64,000 nucleotides of DNA from Ambrosia x helenae. Lineage: Eukaryota > Streptophyta > Magnoliopsida > Asterales > Asteraceae. Within the stretch, counting starts at the first letter, position 1. Every line of letters begins with the position of its first letter. The position numbers and the translations under genes are program-made. The stretch lies in NCBI GenBank assembly GCA_030844895.1, contig CM061223.1, forward strand, positions 9,745,994 to 9,809,993, in the 5' to 3' direction. Positions 32,876-42,325 of this stretch are shown here, piece after piece. The notes beneath the pieces are model-generated. The model was not told where the DNA came from, ran no database searches, and saw only the letters and a program-made list of their open reading frames with translations.

Positions 32876-35800
32876 TTTTTTTTTTCCAGGACAAAGAAAA
32901 TTACATTAAGATAGTGGGCAGGCGGGCAACAAACTGCGCCGCCACCCCTTTCTGGATAGCAAATCCTAATCTACTAAAAACATAACCATGTCCACCCGGA
33001 GCCGAGACACTACTGTGAATAACCCGCTGGACCCTGGTCAGGAAACGGGTAGCCTCCGGTGCCAATGAGCCAAAGGTATCAAAAGCCAAAGGTATAAAAA
33101 CGTGTTGGTTCTCCTCGCAGGCTTTAGCATGTTTATGTTTTTAGTAGATTAGGATTTGGATGTGTTTATGGCTCCTAAAAAAAGGGATCGGATTGGTAAG
33201 CCAGGGGGTTCGGGCCCTGGCTCAAGCAGTGGGCTTAGATCATGCCCCTTCAAGCATTTCCATGAGTGTAAAGATGGTAAACCGGGGTTTTTGGGGTTTT
33301 TTCCGCCTTCTCGAGCACATGCAGAGTCTGCATTTCAAGACAGAAAATCGGAAGGCGTCATTGCGAGATGCCATGTCTCAAGATCTGGACCTGTTTATGG
33401 ATGTTGGGGGCGCCCTTCAAGATGGGGCCAAATGGCTATGTGGGAGGTGCATGGTGATGCATGCTCTTAGCAAAAGGTGTAACCACGGCGTTGATGATGT
33501 CTTCTCCTTTTCTATGAATACAGGGGATGTGGAAGATTTCATTGTGGGGATTCAGAAACCTCAGCGTGTGGCTACTGATATGGAACCAGGTCCTTCAGGA
33601 GGGGTTGTCGGGGACTTATCCCTCCTTGAAAATGTTTTCTCTCTGCCCATTCAAACTGTCAAAAGCATTCCGCCAAGCTGTCGATTGGCGTTCGCCCAAG
33701 TTTTGACAGGTGCCTTACGAAAGGTGGTGGCCTCTCCAGGGTCTGTAGAAAGTTGGGTCAAATTGCTTTTATTGCCGAGGTGTACTCTGCGGGTGGTCAA
33801 ACCGTCCACTAGGCAGGAGCGGAGGTCTGGGAATAGGAAATCCTTGCAATGTAGTAGCATCCTGCAAGCGCTTTCCGTGTGGAAAGACGGTTCTGGGTTT
33901 TCAGATTTGGTTTCTTCCCTTTTTGATAGTGCAGGGGGGGTGTTTTCTTTACCCAGGGTGTAAGGGGGATTAAGTCTTGATAAGAGAGCCCCAATGTCAA
34001 ACAATGCCTAAGGAAAGTTAGGGATGGTCACTTCACAGCTGCTGTCAAGGTGTTGTGTTCCAGTGGGGTTGCTCCTTTTGGGGAATCTACCATGAACGCC
34101 CTTATTGACAAACATCCGGTGATGCCTCCTCCGTCCCTGCCCGCCAACTCTGACGTCATGCCCGCCCTTATTGTGGATATGGATTGTGTGCTTGGATGTC
34201 TTCGGTCTTTCCCTAAAGGGACTTCTTGTGGGAGGGACGGTTTGAGGGCCCAACATTTGCTAGACGCTCTTACTGGAGAAGGGTCAGTGACTTCCACGGG
34301 GTTGCTCTCAGCTATTACTGAAGTAGTCAACCTTTGGCTAGGGGGTTTGTGCCCAAGGGTTCTAGCTGAATTTATTTCTTCGGCCCCCCTCACCCCTTTA
34401 TTGAAACCTGATAACGGGATTCGGCCCATTGCCGTAGGGGCCATTTGGCGCAGATTAGTTTCTAAAGTGGCTATGAGGAAGGTTGGGAAGGAAATGGCTA
34501 AGTACCTTGGGGACTTTCAATTTGGGGTGGGAACACCCAATGGGGCGGAGGCGGTGCTTCACAGCGCGAACAGGTTCTTAAGCTCCTTCCATGCGGACGG
34601 GTCCTTGGCTATGCTCACGGTAGATTTTTCGAACGCCTTTAATATGATCGACCGCACTGCCCTTCTTCGAGAGGTCCATCAACGTTGCCCGTCTATCTAT
34701 TCATGGGTCTAGCAGGGGGACCCTTTAGGTCCCCTCCTTTTCGCCCTTGCTTTACACCCTATGGTTCTCCGGGTACAAGAAATTTGTAAACTCCCATTTC
34801 ATGCGTGGTACTTGGACGATGGGACGATTATTGGTGAGGCCACCGAAGTTGCTAAAGCCTTAGACATTATCCGGCTAGAGGGGCCATCCTTGGGGCTTCA
34901 GCTTAATATTAAGAAAACAGAGGTTTTTTGGCCGTCTTGTAATGGGGTGAAACTTCGGGAAGGTCTTTTTCCCAGCGGGATTGGTAGGCCAGAAAAAAGG
35001 GATGAAGCTCCTCGGAGGGGCTGTTAGCCGTGACCCTTATTTTATCCGCGGATTGGCAAGGCGGAGGGCATCGCGCGCTGTTGAACTCATGCAACTATTG
35101 CCCTGCCTTAGGGATCCCCAGAGTGAACTCCTCCTGCTCAGGTCATGTATGGGAGTTGCTAAGTTGCTTTTTGGGTTACGAACCTGCCAACCCTCCATGA
35201 TGAATGAAGCAGTATCATGTTTTGACAAGGGTTTACGGGAAGCCATTGAAGACATAGTGGTATGTGGGGGGCCTTTCTTTGGTGACCTACAATGGCGGAT
35301 GGCGTCTTTGCCGATGCGTGTGGGAGGATTAGGGCTCCTCTCTGCGAAGGATGTCGGCATGTATGCGTTTGTGGCGTCACGAGCTCAGTCCTGGAACCTT
35401 CAAGACCACATCCTACGAAATAGCGGGGTTTTCGGCGCAGACTTGGACTACGTGCAGGCCCTCGAAAAGCTAAATGACTATCTCCCAGGTTTTGATATTG
35501 GCGGTTTTTCTAACAAGGACACCGCCCCCCCCAAAGCCTCAGAAAACTTTGGCGAATGCCCTTTATGGCAAAATCGCTCAGAACCTGGGTGAAGTTTTTG
35601 GTCTGTCCCCCCGTCAGAGGGCAGTTATTGAATGCCTGCAAACCCCCCACGCCCAAGATTTCCTAACTGTTATCCCGATCGAAGGTTTAGGCCAAAGCAT
35701 GTCCGCTATTGAATACAGGGCCATTCTTAAATATCGTCTGATGATCCCAATGTACCAGGAGGATGACATCTGTCTGATGTGCCGTAAGGCCTGCCTGGAT

Positions 35801-36146
35801 GAATACGGGGAACACGCGGTTCATTGTAAGGAGTTGCCCGGTTTTAAATATCGGCATGATTGGGTTCGAGACATTCTGTGGGACATTTTAAGACGGGCTG
35901 GGATCTCAGCCAAGAAGGAGGCCCCTGTAAACTTCCTCTCGGATCCAACAGAAGGGAGATCCACCCTACGACCAGCAGATCTCCTTGTCTTTGGGTGGGC
36001 CGGGGGGAAGCATGCTTGTGTTGACCTGACGGGTGTATCTCCCCTAGTTGGGTTGAGGGACAGTGGCTTTGTTGCAGGGCAAGCGGTCCGGAAAGCAGAG
36101 GCAAAGAAGGTAGAAAAACATGCTAAAGCCTGCGAGGAGAACCAAA
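32876..36146 (-). mobile_element. Dead RT/restriction-like-endonuclease retroelement, twin-primed
   Basis: The element was inserted in minus orientation. Its 3' part (33134 down to 32886, then a 10-base poly-A) is direct and its 5' part (33135-36146) is inverted. The duplication AACCAAATCAA flanks both ends (32865-32875, 36140-36150). The two parts overlap by about 31 bases of element sequence (33105-33134 inverted against 36116-36146). This is the exact outcome expected from twin priming during target-primed reverse transcription. The right-hand duplication partly overlaps the element's own GAACCAA, consistent with microhomology used for the second priming. Confidence 0.85.
32901..33130 (-). 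pseudogene. C-terminal segment of the RT/RLE protein
   Basis: The minus frame continues exactly where the plus-strand copy breaks off: HAKACEENQ, then HVFIPLAFDTFGSLAPEA, then a basic/hydrophobic end with AIQKGVAAQFVARLP and a stop. In this plant family the block directly follows the nuclease domain. Here it is inverted relative to the rest of the element. Confidence 0.8.
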
Positions 36147-36178
36147 TCAAATTGAAAACCAATAGTCTAACCAAATAA
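33160..36178 (+). pseudogene. Reverse transcriptase with zinc fingers and PD-(D/E)XK nuclease, broken
   Basis: Read across frames, the protein shows in order: an N-terminal finger-like CGRC...H...C.H (about 33440-33485); a conserved SIPPSCRLAF region (about 33660) and RRSGNRKSLQ (about 33820); RT motif A LTVDFSNAFNMIDR (34616-34657); QGDPLGPLLFAL (34713-34748); the catalytic WYLDDG (about 34808-34825); the thumb; a CX2CX10HX3C finger (CLMC...H...C, 35770-35826); and RPADLLVF...CVDLTG (about 35968-36031), which fits the PD...D of a restriction-like endonuclease. Breaks: a frameshift at about 33965-34003, an in-frame TAG at 34710 with a likely deletion before QGDP, a frameshift at about 34985-35020, and another in the C run at about 35525. 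It is therefore not functional. Domain order is like R2-type non-LTR elements. I recall this protein family from many plant genomes but do not know a formal name. Confidence 0.85.
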
Positions 36179-37499
36179 AAGAAATCGGTTAATAAATTAG
36201 CAAATAAATTGATTTGCCGATGACTTCAGTTTTAGTTCCGGATACTTCTAATATTAATGGGTGTATAAGATATTCAAATTGCTCGGTCTAGTTTTTGTAA
36301 CGTGGGTTTTAAAGTGAAACCCATATTAAAACATAGAAAAAAAATAAGTAAAAAGAAAGTTTCAACGCCAAGACTAGTGGCCGACATGTGCGTGTTAGGT
36401 AATTTAAGGTCCACGATCATCGGGGGGAAAAAAAGTTTGGGGATTATTAATACGCTAATTTTTTTTATTTTTATTTTTTTGAACGACAATTGATACACTA
36501 TTTAGAATTTGTTTCTATATTTTCTCTAGAATCACTTTAGAGTTAGTCAATGAACTTTATAATCCTGGCAACCGCACAATATCCTTTACCAAATTATTTG
36601 GCAAAGTTATTATGGGGTTGGCTAAATGCACTCCCCTTTTTTACTAATTGCACTCCCTTCTAAAAAAACAGATTAAAAGTTATTAAACTCTATCCTTCTA
36701 CTTAAAAAAAATTCATTTTAGTAACTCATATTCTTCGTGTAATCAACCATTTTTAAGTTACTCACCCCATGAACATCATCTTCATCACATAATTGAAGCA
36801 TCATCGTCCCATGAATCTCGTCATCATCTTGGTGGTAAAAAACCCCATCTGAAATATTGTTAGTTTTAATCTTTATGATTTAATTACTATAGTTTCAGAC
36901 AAACTTAGATCAGGATAGAAGAGGAAATTCTATAAAAAAAATATAAGGTTTAATTATGTTTATTTAAAAACTTTAAGGGGAGAGTGTAATCAGTAAAAAT
37001 GATATAAAGAGAGTGTATTTAGCAACACCCGTTATTATTCCTACATTTGTATTCATATAAACAAACCAAACTACTCAGAAGTTATTCAAGATCAATTTCT
37101 TAAAAGCTTGAAGCTAGTTTAAATTACTCGAGCTTAATTTAGTGATCACTTAATAAATGATTTTGAGTTCGAGCACAGGCTTTAGCACCTAGTTCAACTA
37201 GACTCGAAAAATGGGTCAATACTGTTATTTATAGATATATTTTTTTTTATTTAATAGATACAATTATAGCTACATAACAAATGCAATTATTATATATCAA
37301 ATTATGAATAAATAATTAGAGGTCACACGCAATCACACTATTATGTGTGTATATACACACGTATATACACACACGAGTTGAGACTATGTTTGAAGAATAA
37401 CTCACAAGTGAGATCGAGCTATTGAAATAGAGTTTGAAATAAACCAAACTTACGCTTATGCAAAACAAGCTCGACTCGGGTCGTTTACATCCTACTTCC
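36151..37499. other. Unassigned sequence with old hAT-like remnant
   Basis: Text rich in GAGCTCGA/CGAGC at about 37100-37490 recalls the miniature hAT at 28616. No coding signal was found. Confidence 0.4.
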
Positions 37500-38680
37500 T
37501 TGAAGACTTTTTTTTTTCAATGTCTAAAGTTGGATTGAAGATATTAAGGTAATGAGCTTCGTGTGAATTGGAAATAGAATCAAATTAGCTAATTTGGATT
37601 GGCAAAATTAGTGCTCATTGTCTAAAGTTGGTGCATCTATATTTCTTGCTCTAATCGCAACGGTAATCACTTAGTTGATATATTCCCCTCTCCCTTTTAT
37701 ATTGCAATGGCAAGATAAAAGTGAGCTATACAAAAGCCACAAGTCAACGATTGAGTTCAAGGACACCGTAGTTTTGGAAAGTAATTGCTCTCCATGTGCA
37801 TTATAAAAGATTTATATCTCAAACAATATGTTCTTCAGTTACAATATGGGTAATCAGAATGCGCTAGATGTGGCTATGCAAAAACAGTAGATCATGTTTT
37901 GGTTAGTTGTATTGCATTGGAGGCTCGTGGTATCACTCAAGTCAACTATGTGAAAGACTTATTTTTAGCTATAGATGACCTTACATGTTCAACCCAAAAG
38001 AAAGAAAACCATGATCATGGTTATTATGATGAGCTTATGGATGATATGGGGTGATAGAAATAAGAGGATATTTGATAGGATATCTAGTTCAGCTGTGAGG
38101 CTGGTAGTAGTGGCGGAGCTACATACACGACAACGGTGTGCCTGACACCATTCAAATTTTGGTATTATATGTAACGTGTAATAGAAAATATTAAAGCGAA
38201 ACCATTGATTTTTTACAAGCGACGCCATTCTTTTTTTTACGAGCGATACCGTTGCTATTTTTTTCTAAACATTTTAAATAATAAAAAAAAAAACTTATAA
38301 TTTAAAAATGGTAATCCCAATTACTTAATGTTTAATTATAGAATTGAAATCATTGAGAGACCTATATTTTTTAGGTTTTTTTTAACCCGCCCAGTCAATA
38401 AACATAATAGGCCCATCTATTAAAAATATAAAATTGGTAAACCTAAATTAAAAAGGTACATGACTATCTTTTGCCAGCCACCAAACAAGGAGCCTTTGAG
38501 AAGCAAAGCAATAATTAAAAGTTTTTAGACTTTGAGAGCAGAGGACCAATTACAAGTTTGGAACTATAATGTTTGATTGTTGTAAGTTGTGAGTTTTGTA
38601 TGGATTTTGTTGAAATTAATTCACGACTTAGTATATTAGGTGTTTTTACATGTCCTCATTTATATTTGTCAAGGACTCAA

Positions 38681-39378
38681 TAGGGGTGTTCAGAATTCGA
38701 TTCGAATTCGAAAAATTCGAAATTCGATTTAGTTCTATTCGATTACCAAGAATTTGATTCGATTATTAATAATTCGAATTCGATTCGATTCGAATTCGAG
38801 TCCAGTAAATCGAATACGAATCGAATACGAATTTATGATTTTAAATTCGATTCGATTCGAAATTCGAATAAATATTCTACATGTATATTTTTTTAAATAT
38901 ATATACACATATACACATTATTATATACACAAGTATACACATTGAAAAAAAAAACTTCTAAATTTTGGTCAAACTCTAAGAACCCATAGTGTCTATAATT
39001 TTTAGCATAACCATGTTTTATATATTTACCTTATATATCACAAAACTCTATAAAACTATACTCTCTACTATTTTTACTATTCTCGTATTTGACATATTGT
39101 TGTTTATCAATTTTGTAGATTTGTATTTTATATGTTAAAAATAATGAGTTTGCATTAGTTTTAAAACTAAAAGTAAAACATTTTGTTATTTAAGGTGAAT
39201 TTGAACTAAATCGAATTTATTCGAATTCGACTTTCTTATTCGAATCGAATACGAATCGAATAAATTGAATTTTAAGCGAATACGAATCGAATACGAATTC
39301 AGGTAAAAATATTAAAAATTCGAATAATTCGATTCAAATAATTCGAAAATTCGTTATTCGATTCGTTGAACACCCCTA
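38681..39378. mobile_element. hAT-like MITE, AATTCGAATTCG-rich
   Basis: The ends are TAGGGGTGTTCAGAATTCG and CGTTGAACACCCCTA, flanked by GGACTCAA and AGACTCAA. The interior is packed with ATTCGAATTCGA-type repeats. It is nested in the larger hAT element. Confidence 0.8.
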
Positions 39379-39572
39379 AGACTCAAGAACTAAGATAAGC
39401 TGCATGGAAACGTTTATCCAATAATCATTAAAAATATAACATGAGTAAATGTTAGTAATTCTTTAATCTTTAATTTTAAAAAAGAGACATGAAATAACCT
39501 GAATTGTGAATGCTTTAATAGAGTTTAAATTAGTTAATAGAATGTGTAATTTATTTATATGATTGTTATTTG

Positions 39573-40266
39573 TGTATGAGCGCCTTAAGCCCGGATGATA
39601 GTTTTAGGACATTTGATGTTCCAAAGATACTGAGGTTGGCGGCAGGGCCGTCTCCGAGAACGCTAAAAAAAATTGGGCCTCGGGCGAAAAAAAAATTAGG
39701 CCCAAAATTTTGTAAAGAGGAATGAATTAAAAAAAAACCCTAAATATGGTGCTAGAGCCAAGGCTTGAACTTGAGACCTCTACATTAAATTTGCATGGTT
39801 TTTCCAACTCCACTAACAAGACTTTTATTTATAAAACACAAATATATATTCTAAATATAGAATTTAATATATATATATATATATATTTAAAAGTTCGGGC
39901 CCATTTGTGGGTCGGGCCCTGAGCCGGTGACCACCCGGCTCATGCTCAGGGCCGGGCCTGGTTGGCGGAGATGTACCTGCATGATTTTAATAACATAAGA
40001 GGCGACAAAATGTTTGGCGACGTGAAAGGTATATCTAATCTTGCAAAAATTATGGTGGAAACAAAGAAGCATGTTGGGTATCCGTTAGTCTATCTTTATT
40101 GAAATTAGCATTAGTTCTACAGGTTGCAACTACAAGTGTAGAGAGACGTTTTTCTTCTATGAAACATGTGAAGACGGATTTGCGTAATCGGATGGGTGAT
40201 GATTATTTGAATGATACTTGCATTTGTTATATTGAAAAGGATTTTTTTGGCAAAAGTTACGGTTGA
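39573..40266 (+). pseudogene. hAT transposase C-terminal remnant
   Basis: The frame reads CMSALSPDDSFRTFDVPKI up to LRLA, is broken by an inserted element (39643-39960), and resumes EMYLHDFNNIRGDKMFGD. After a frame change at about 40092 it reads LALVLQVATTSVERRFSSMK, HVKTDLRNRMGDDYLNDT and CICYIEKDFF to a stop. The last part is the hAT dimerisation domain of the plant TTF-zinc-finger transposase family. The N-terminal half and catalytic core are missing. Confidence 0.8.
39643..39960. mobile_element. hAT-like MITE inside the transposase remnant
   Basis: The ends are CAGGGCCG and CGGGCCTG, flanked by a perfect eight-base duplication GTTGGCGG (39635-39642, 39961-39968). Removing it and one duplication copy restores reading across LRLAEMY, which proves insertion after the transposase frame existed. 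Confidence 0.85.
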
Positions 40267-40730
40267 AAATGTTATGGATCGTTTTCAAAACATGAAAACT
40301 CATAGGGAGCAACTATAAAATATAATTTTTTTATATATTTTAAATGACTTTGTATTTCTATTGTGTGTTATCTCAATGATATTGTACTTTATTATGACAC
40401 CGATTTTTATTGTGTAATTTGACCCGACCCGATTCGAAAATATTGACACTGTGTTATTATAAACCTGGGTATTGAAAAAAACGACATCATAGAAAAACAT
40501 TTCTAGCTTCGCCACTGGCTAGTAGAAGAAATAAATGAGAACACTTATCTTTGTTTAAAGATCCGGGCAAGGTGGAAGAATTTGTCTTTAGATAGGTAGA
40601 TTAAATGATGTAAATTTATTTTGATGTAATAGAGATGTATTCCTTGGTTGTAAAGGGGTTGTGATGAATATACAATCCATTGGTTTGTTAAAGAAAAGTA
40701 CTCATATTGATCTAATTGCTAAATTTATTA

Positions 40731-40831
40731 TTATTTTTTTTGAAAGGTGAATTTCTTACTCCTTGTAAGATCTCACACTTTTAGTGTATTAAAAGACTTT
40801 GCATTGTCATTGGACCACCAACCCCAATGGT
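40731..40831 (-). repeat. tRNA-derived SINE, copy 2
   Basis: This is the same family as 31841-31953, with the A-box side near 40820 and a T run at the left. TGCTAAATTTATTA (40717-40730) and TGCTACATTTATTA (40832-40845) form a 14-base duplication with one mismatch. The B box is shortened by a small deletion. Confidence 0.75.
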
Positions 40832-40849
40832 TGCTACATTTATTAATTA

Positions 40850-41536
40850 CTAGATTATACCCCGGGAGCGTCCCGGGTTGAGAAATTTAATATGATACAT
40901 CAATTTTACATATGAAATAGACTAATGTATAACTCTAATATTAATATCTAACCTAAAACAAATTAACAATGTTCAACTCCAATGCTAACACCTAACCTAA
41001 AAAATGTAGAACTTTAATGTAACTCTAATATTAACACATATCCTAAAGACTAAACAAATGTACAACTCTAACATACTAATATTGATACCTAACTTAAAAC
41101 AACGTATAACTTTACTAACCTATTCGGCTCTGGTTGAAAAAAAATCATATTTACTGATTTAAACATAATTAGTGACTTGTCTATACATGATTAATGATTT
41201 ACCTTAACACTTTATGTTTTTTTTCCTGTATGAACAAAACCTTACAAAAAAATTTCTCCGTTTTTTATATAGCACTATGGTACTCGTTGGAAAGATAATA
41301 AAACGCTCGTTAATTTGGTGTAATTTTTTTATTTAAAAAATCTCGTATATTAAAGATATTAACGTTTAAAAATTATGGGAGAAAACATTAGGGTGAAAAA
41401 TCCAATTTTGTTTTTAAATTATTTTTTTCTTAAAATATCTCAATGCCACATGGGATAATACATGACACACTCAAAAAAGAGAATGCCTCTTTAAGTGCCA
41501 TGTCATTAAAATGATTTGGTTTATTATATGTATAGA
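40850..41536 (-). mobile_element. Non-autonomous Helitron (minus)
   Basis: On the minus strand it starts TCTATACATATAATAAACC at 41536 after A. It ends with the hairpin CCCGGGACGCTCCCGGG, a short spacer and CTAG at 40850-40853 before T. It is 687 bases. Its interior matches 10004-11099 without the insertion there. Confidence 0.75.
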
Positions 41537-42256
41537 TTATTGAGGGTTTATATATTCAACTTCGAGTATTCCGATTCGAGTTCAGTTATCTAATTCAACC
41601 ATCATCAAAATTATGAAGTTGTATTCGCATTCGGTAATCAAATTCAAACCCAATTTCAAAAATTGAATAATTCAATTTGACTAATTTGAGTATTCAATAT
41701 TCATGTAGTTGAAAATATTGTTTTATATATCACTATTTAATGGTATGTGACGGGCCATCATCACAAGCCTTGCCATTTTGTTGCCCCCAAACGCAAAGCC
41801 ATTCTATCCTATCAAATCCACCATCAATCCATCTAAACCCATTATTTCCCACAACATTTTCTACCAAGTCATCAACAAATTCAGCCAAGAATCACGCAAA
41901 CAGACTTAAAGCCACTTCAAAATTTAACATGACAAACAAAGTCTAAAATAATACGCGCTAATAACAACGAATTTTTAAAGTAAAATTAGTCGACCCAGAT
42001 CTTACATATCATCATTGTCGAAACAACGATGACTCAATTTTTTTAAAATAAAATGAGACTTTTTTAAACGACGACTCATATATGTTTGATAATATACACA
42101 TATGTACAACTGAAAAATGTAATACACATATGTATAAAAAAAATATTCTTGCAAATAAAGTTGCGATTTAACAAAAAAATATGTCTTAGAAAAACGTATC
42201 GCTCTAAATGGTTCTCTCAGTTTTCAAGTAAGGGTCGGTTTTCTTCTCATCCATAC
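41537..42256. other. Unassigned; contains truncated foldback
   Basis: The stretch 42085-42250 is a truncated copy of the Mutator-like foldback at 10098. The frame at 41740-41946 has a Ser/Thr/Asn-rich make-up like a plastid transit peptide (SHSILSNPPSIHLNPLFPTT) and could be a stray exon piece, but nothing confirms it. Confidence 0.35.
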
Positions 42257-42325
42257 CCTTGAATTATATATAAAAATATAAATATAAATATAATACCGAG
42301 TACCCAAATTGGGGTTCCGGGAAAA

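Larger units (their letters stand above)
38108..40517 (+). mobile_element. hAT element, 2.4 kb, decayed
   Basis: The ends are TAGTGGCGGAGCTA and TAGCTTCGCCACTG (inverted), flanked by GCTGGTAG (38100-38107) and GCTAGTAG (40518-40525). It contains a transposase C-terminal remnant and two further hAT-like insertions. The single-base differences in the ends and duplication show it is old. Confidence 0.8.
37500..40640 (+). pseudogene. L1-type LINE 3' fragment, interrupted
   Basis: Stretches at about 37850-38100 read, with frame changes, as the end of a plant L1 protein: CARCGYAKTVDHVLVSC (the zf-RVT finger) and then WGDRNKRIFDR. The frame resumes at 40526 with EEINENTYLCLKIRARWKN and runs to about 40600. 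A hAT element (38108-40517) splits it. The beginning is missing or unrecognisable. Confidence 0.55.

Noticed and set aside
33651..34444. Several minus-strand frames of up to 138 codons
   Set aside because: They are shadows of the GC-rich reverse transcriptase pseudogene.
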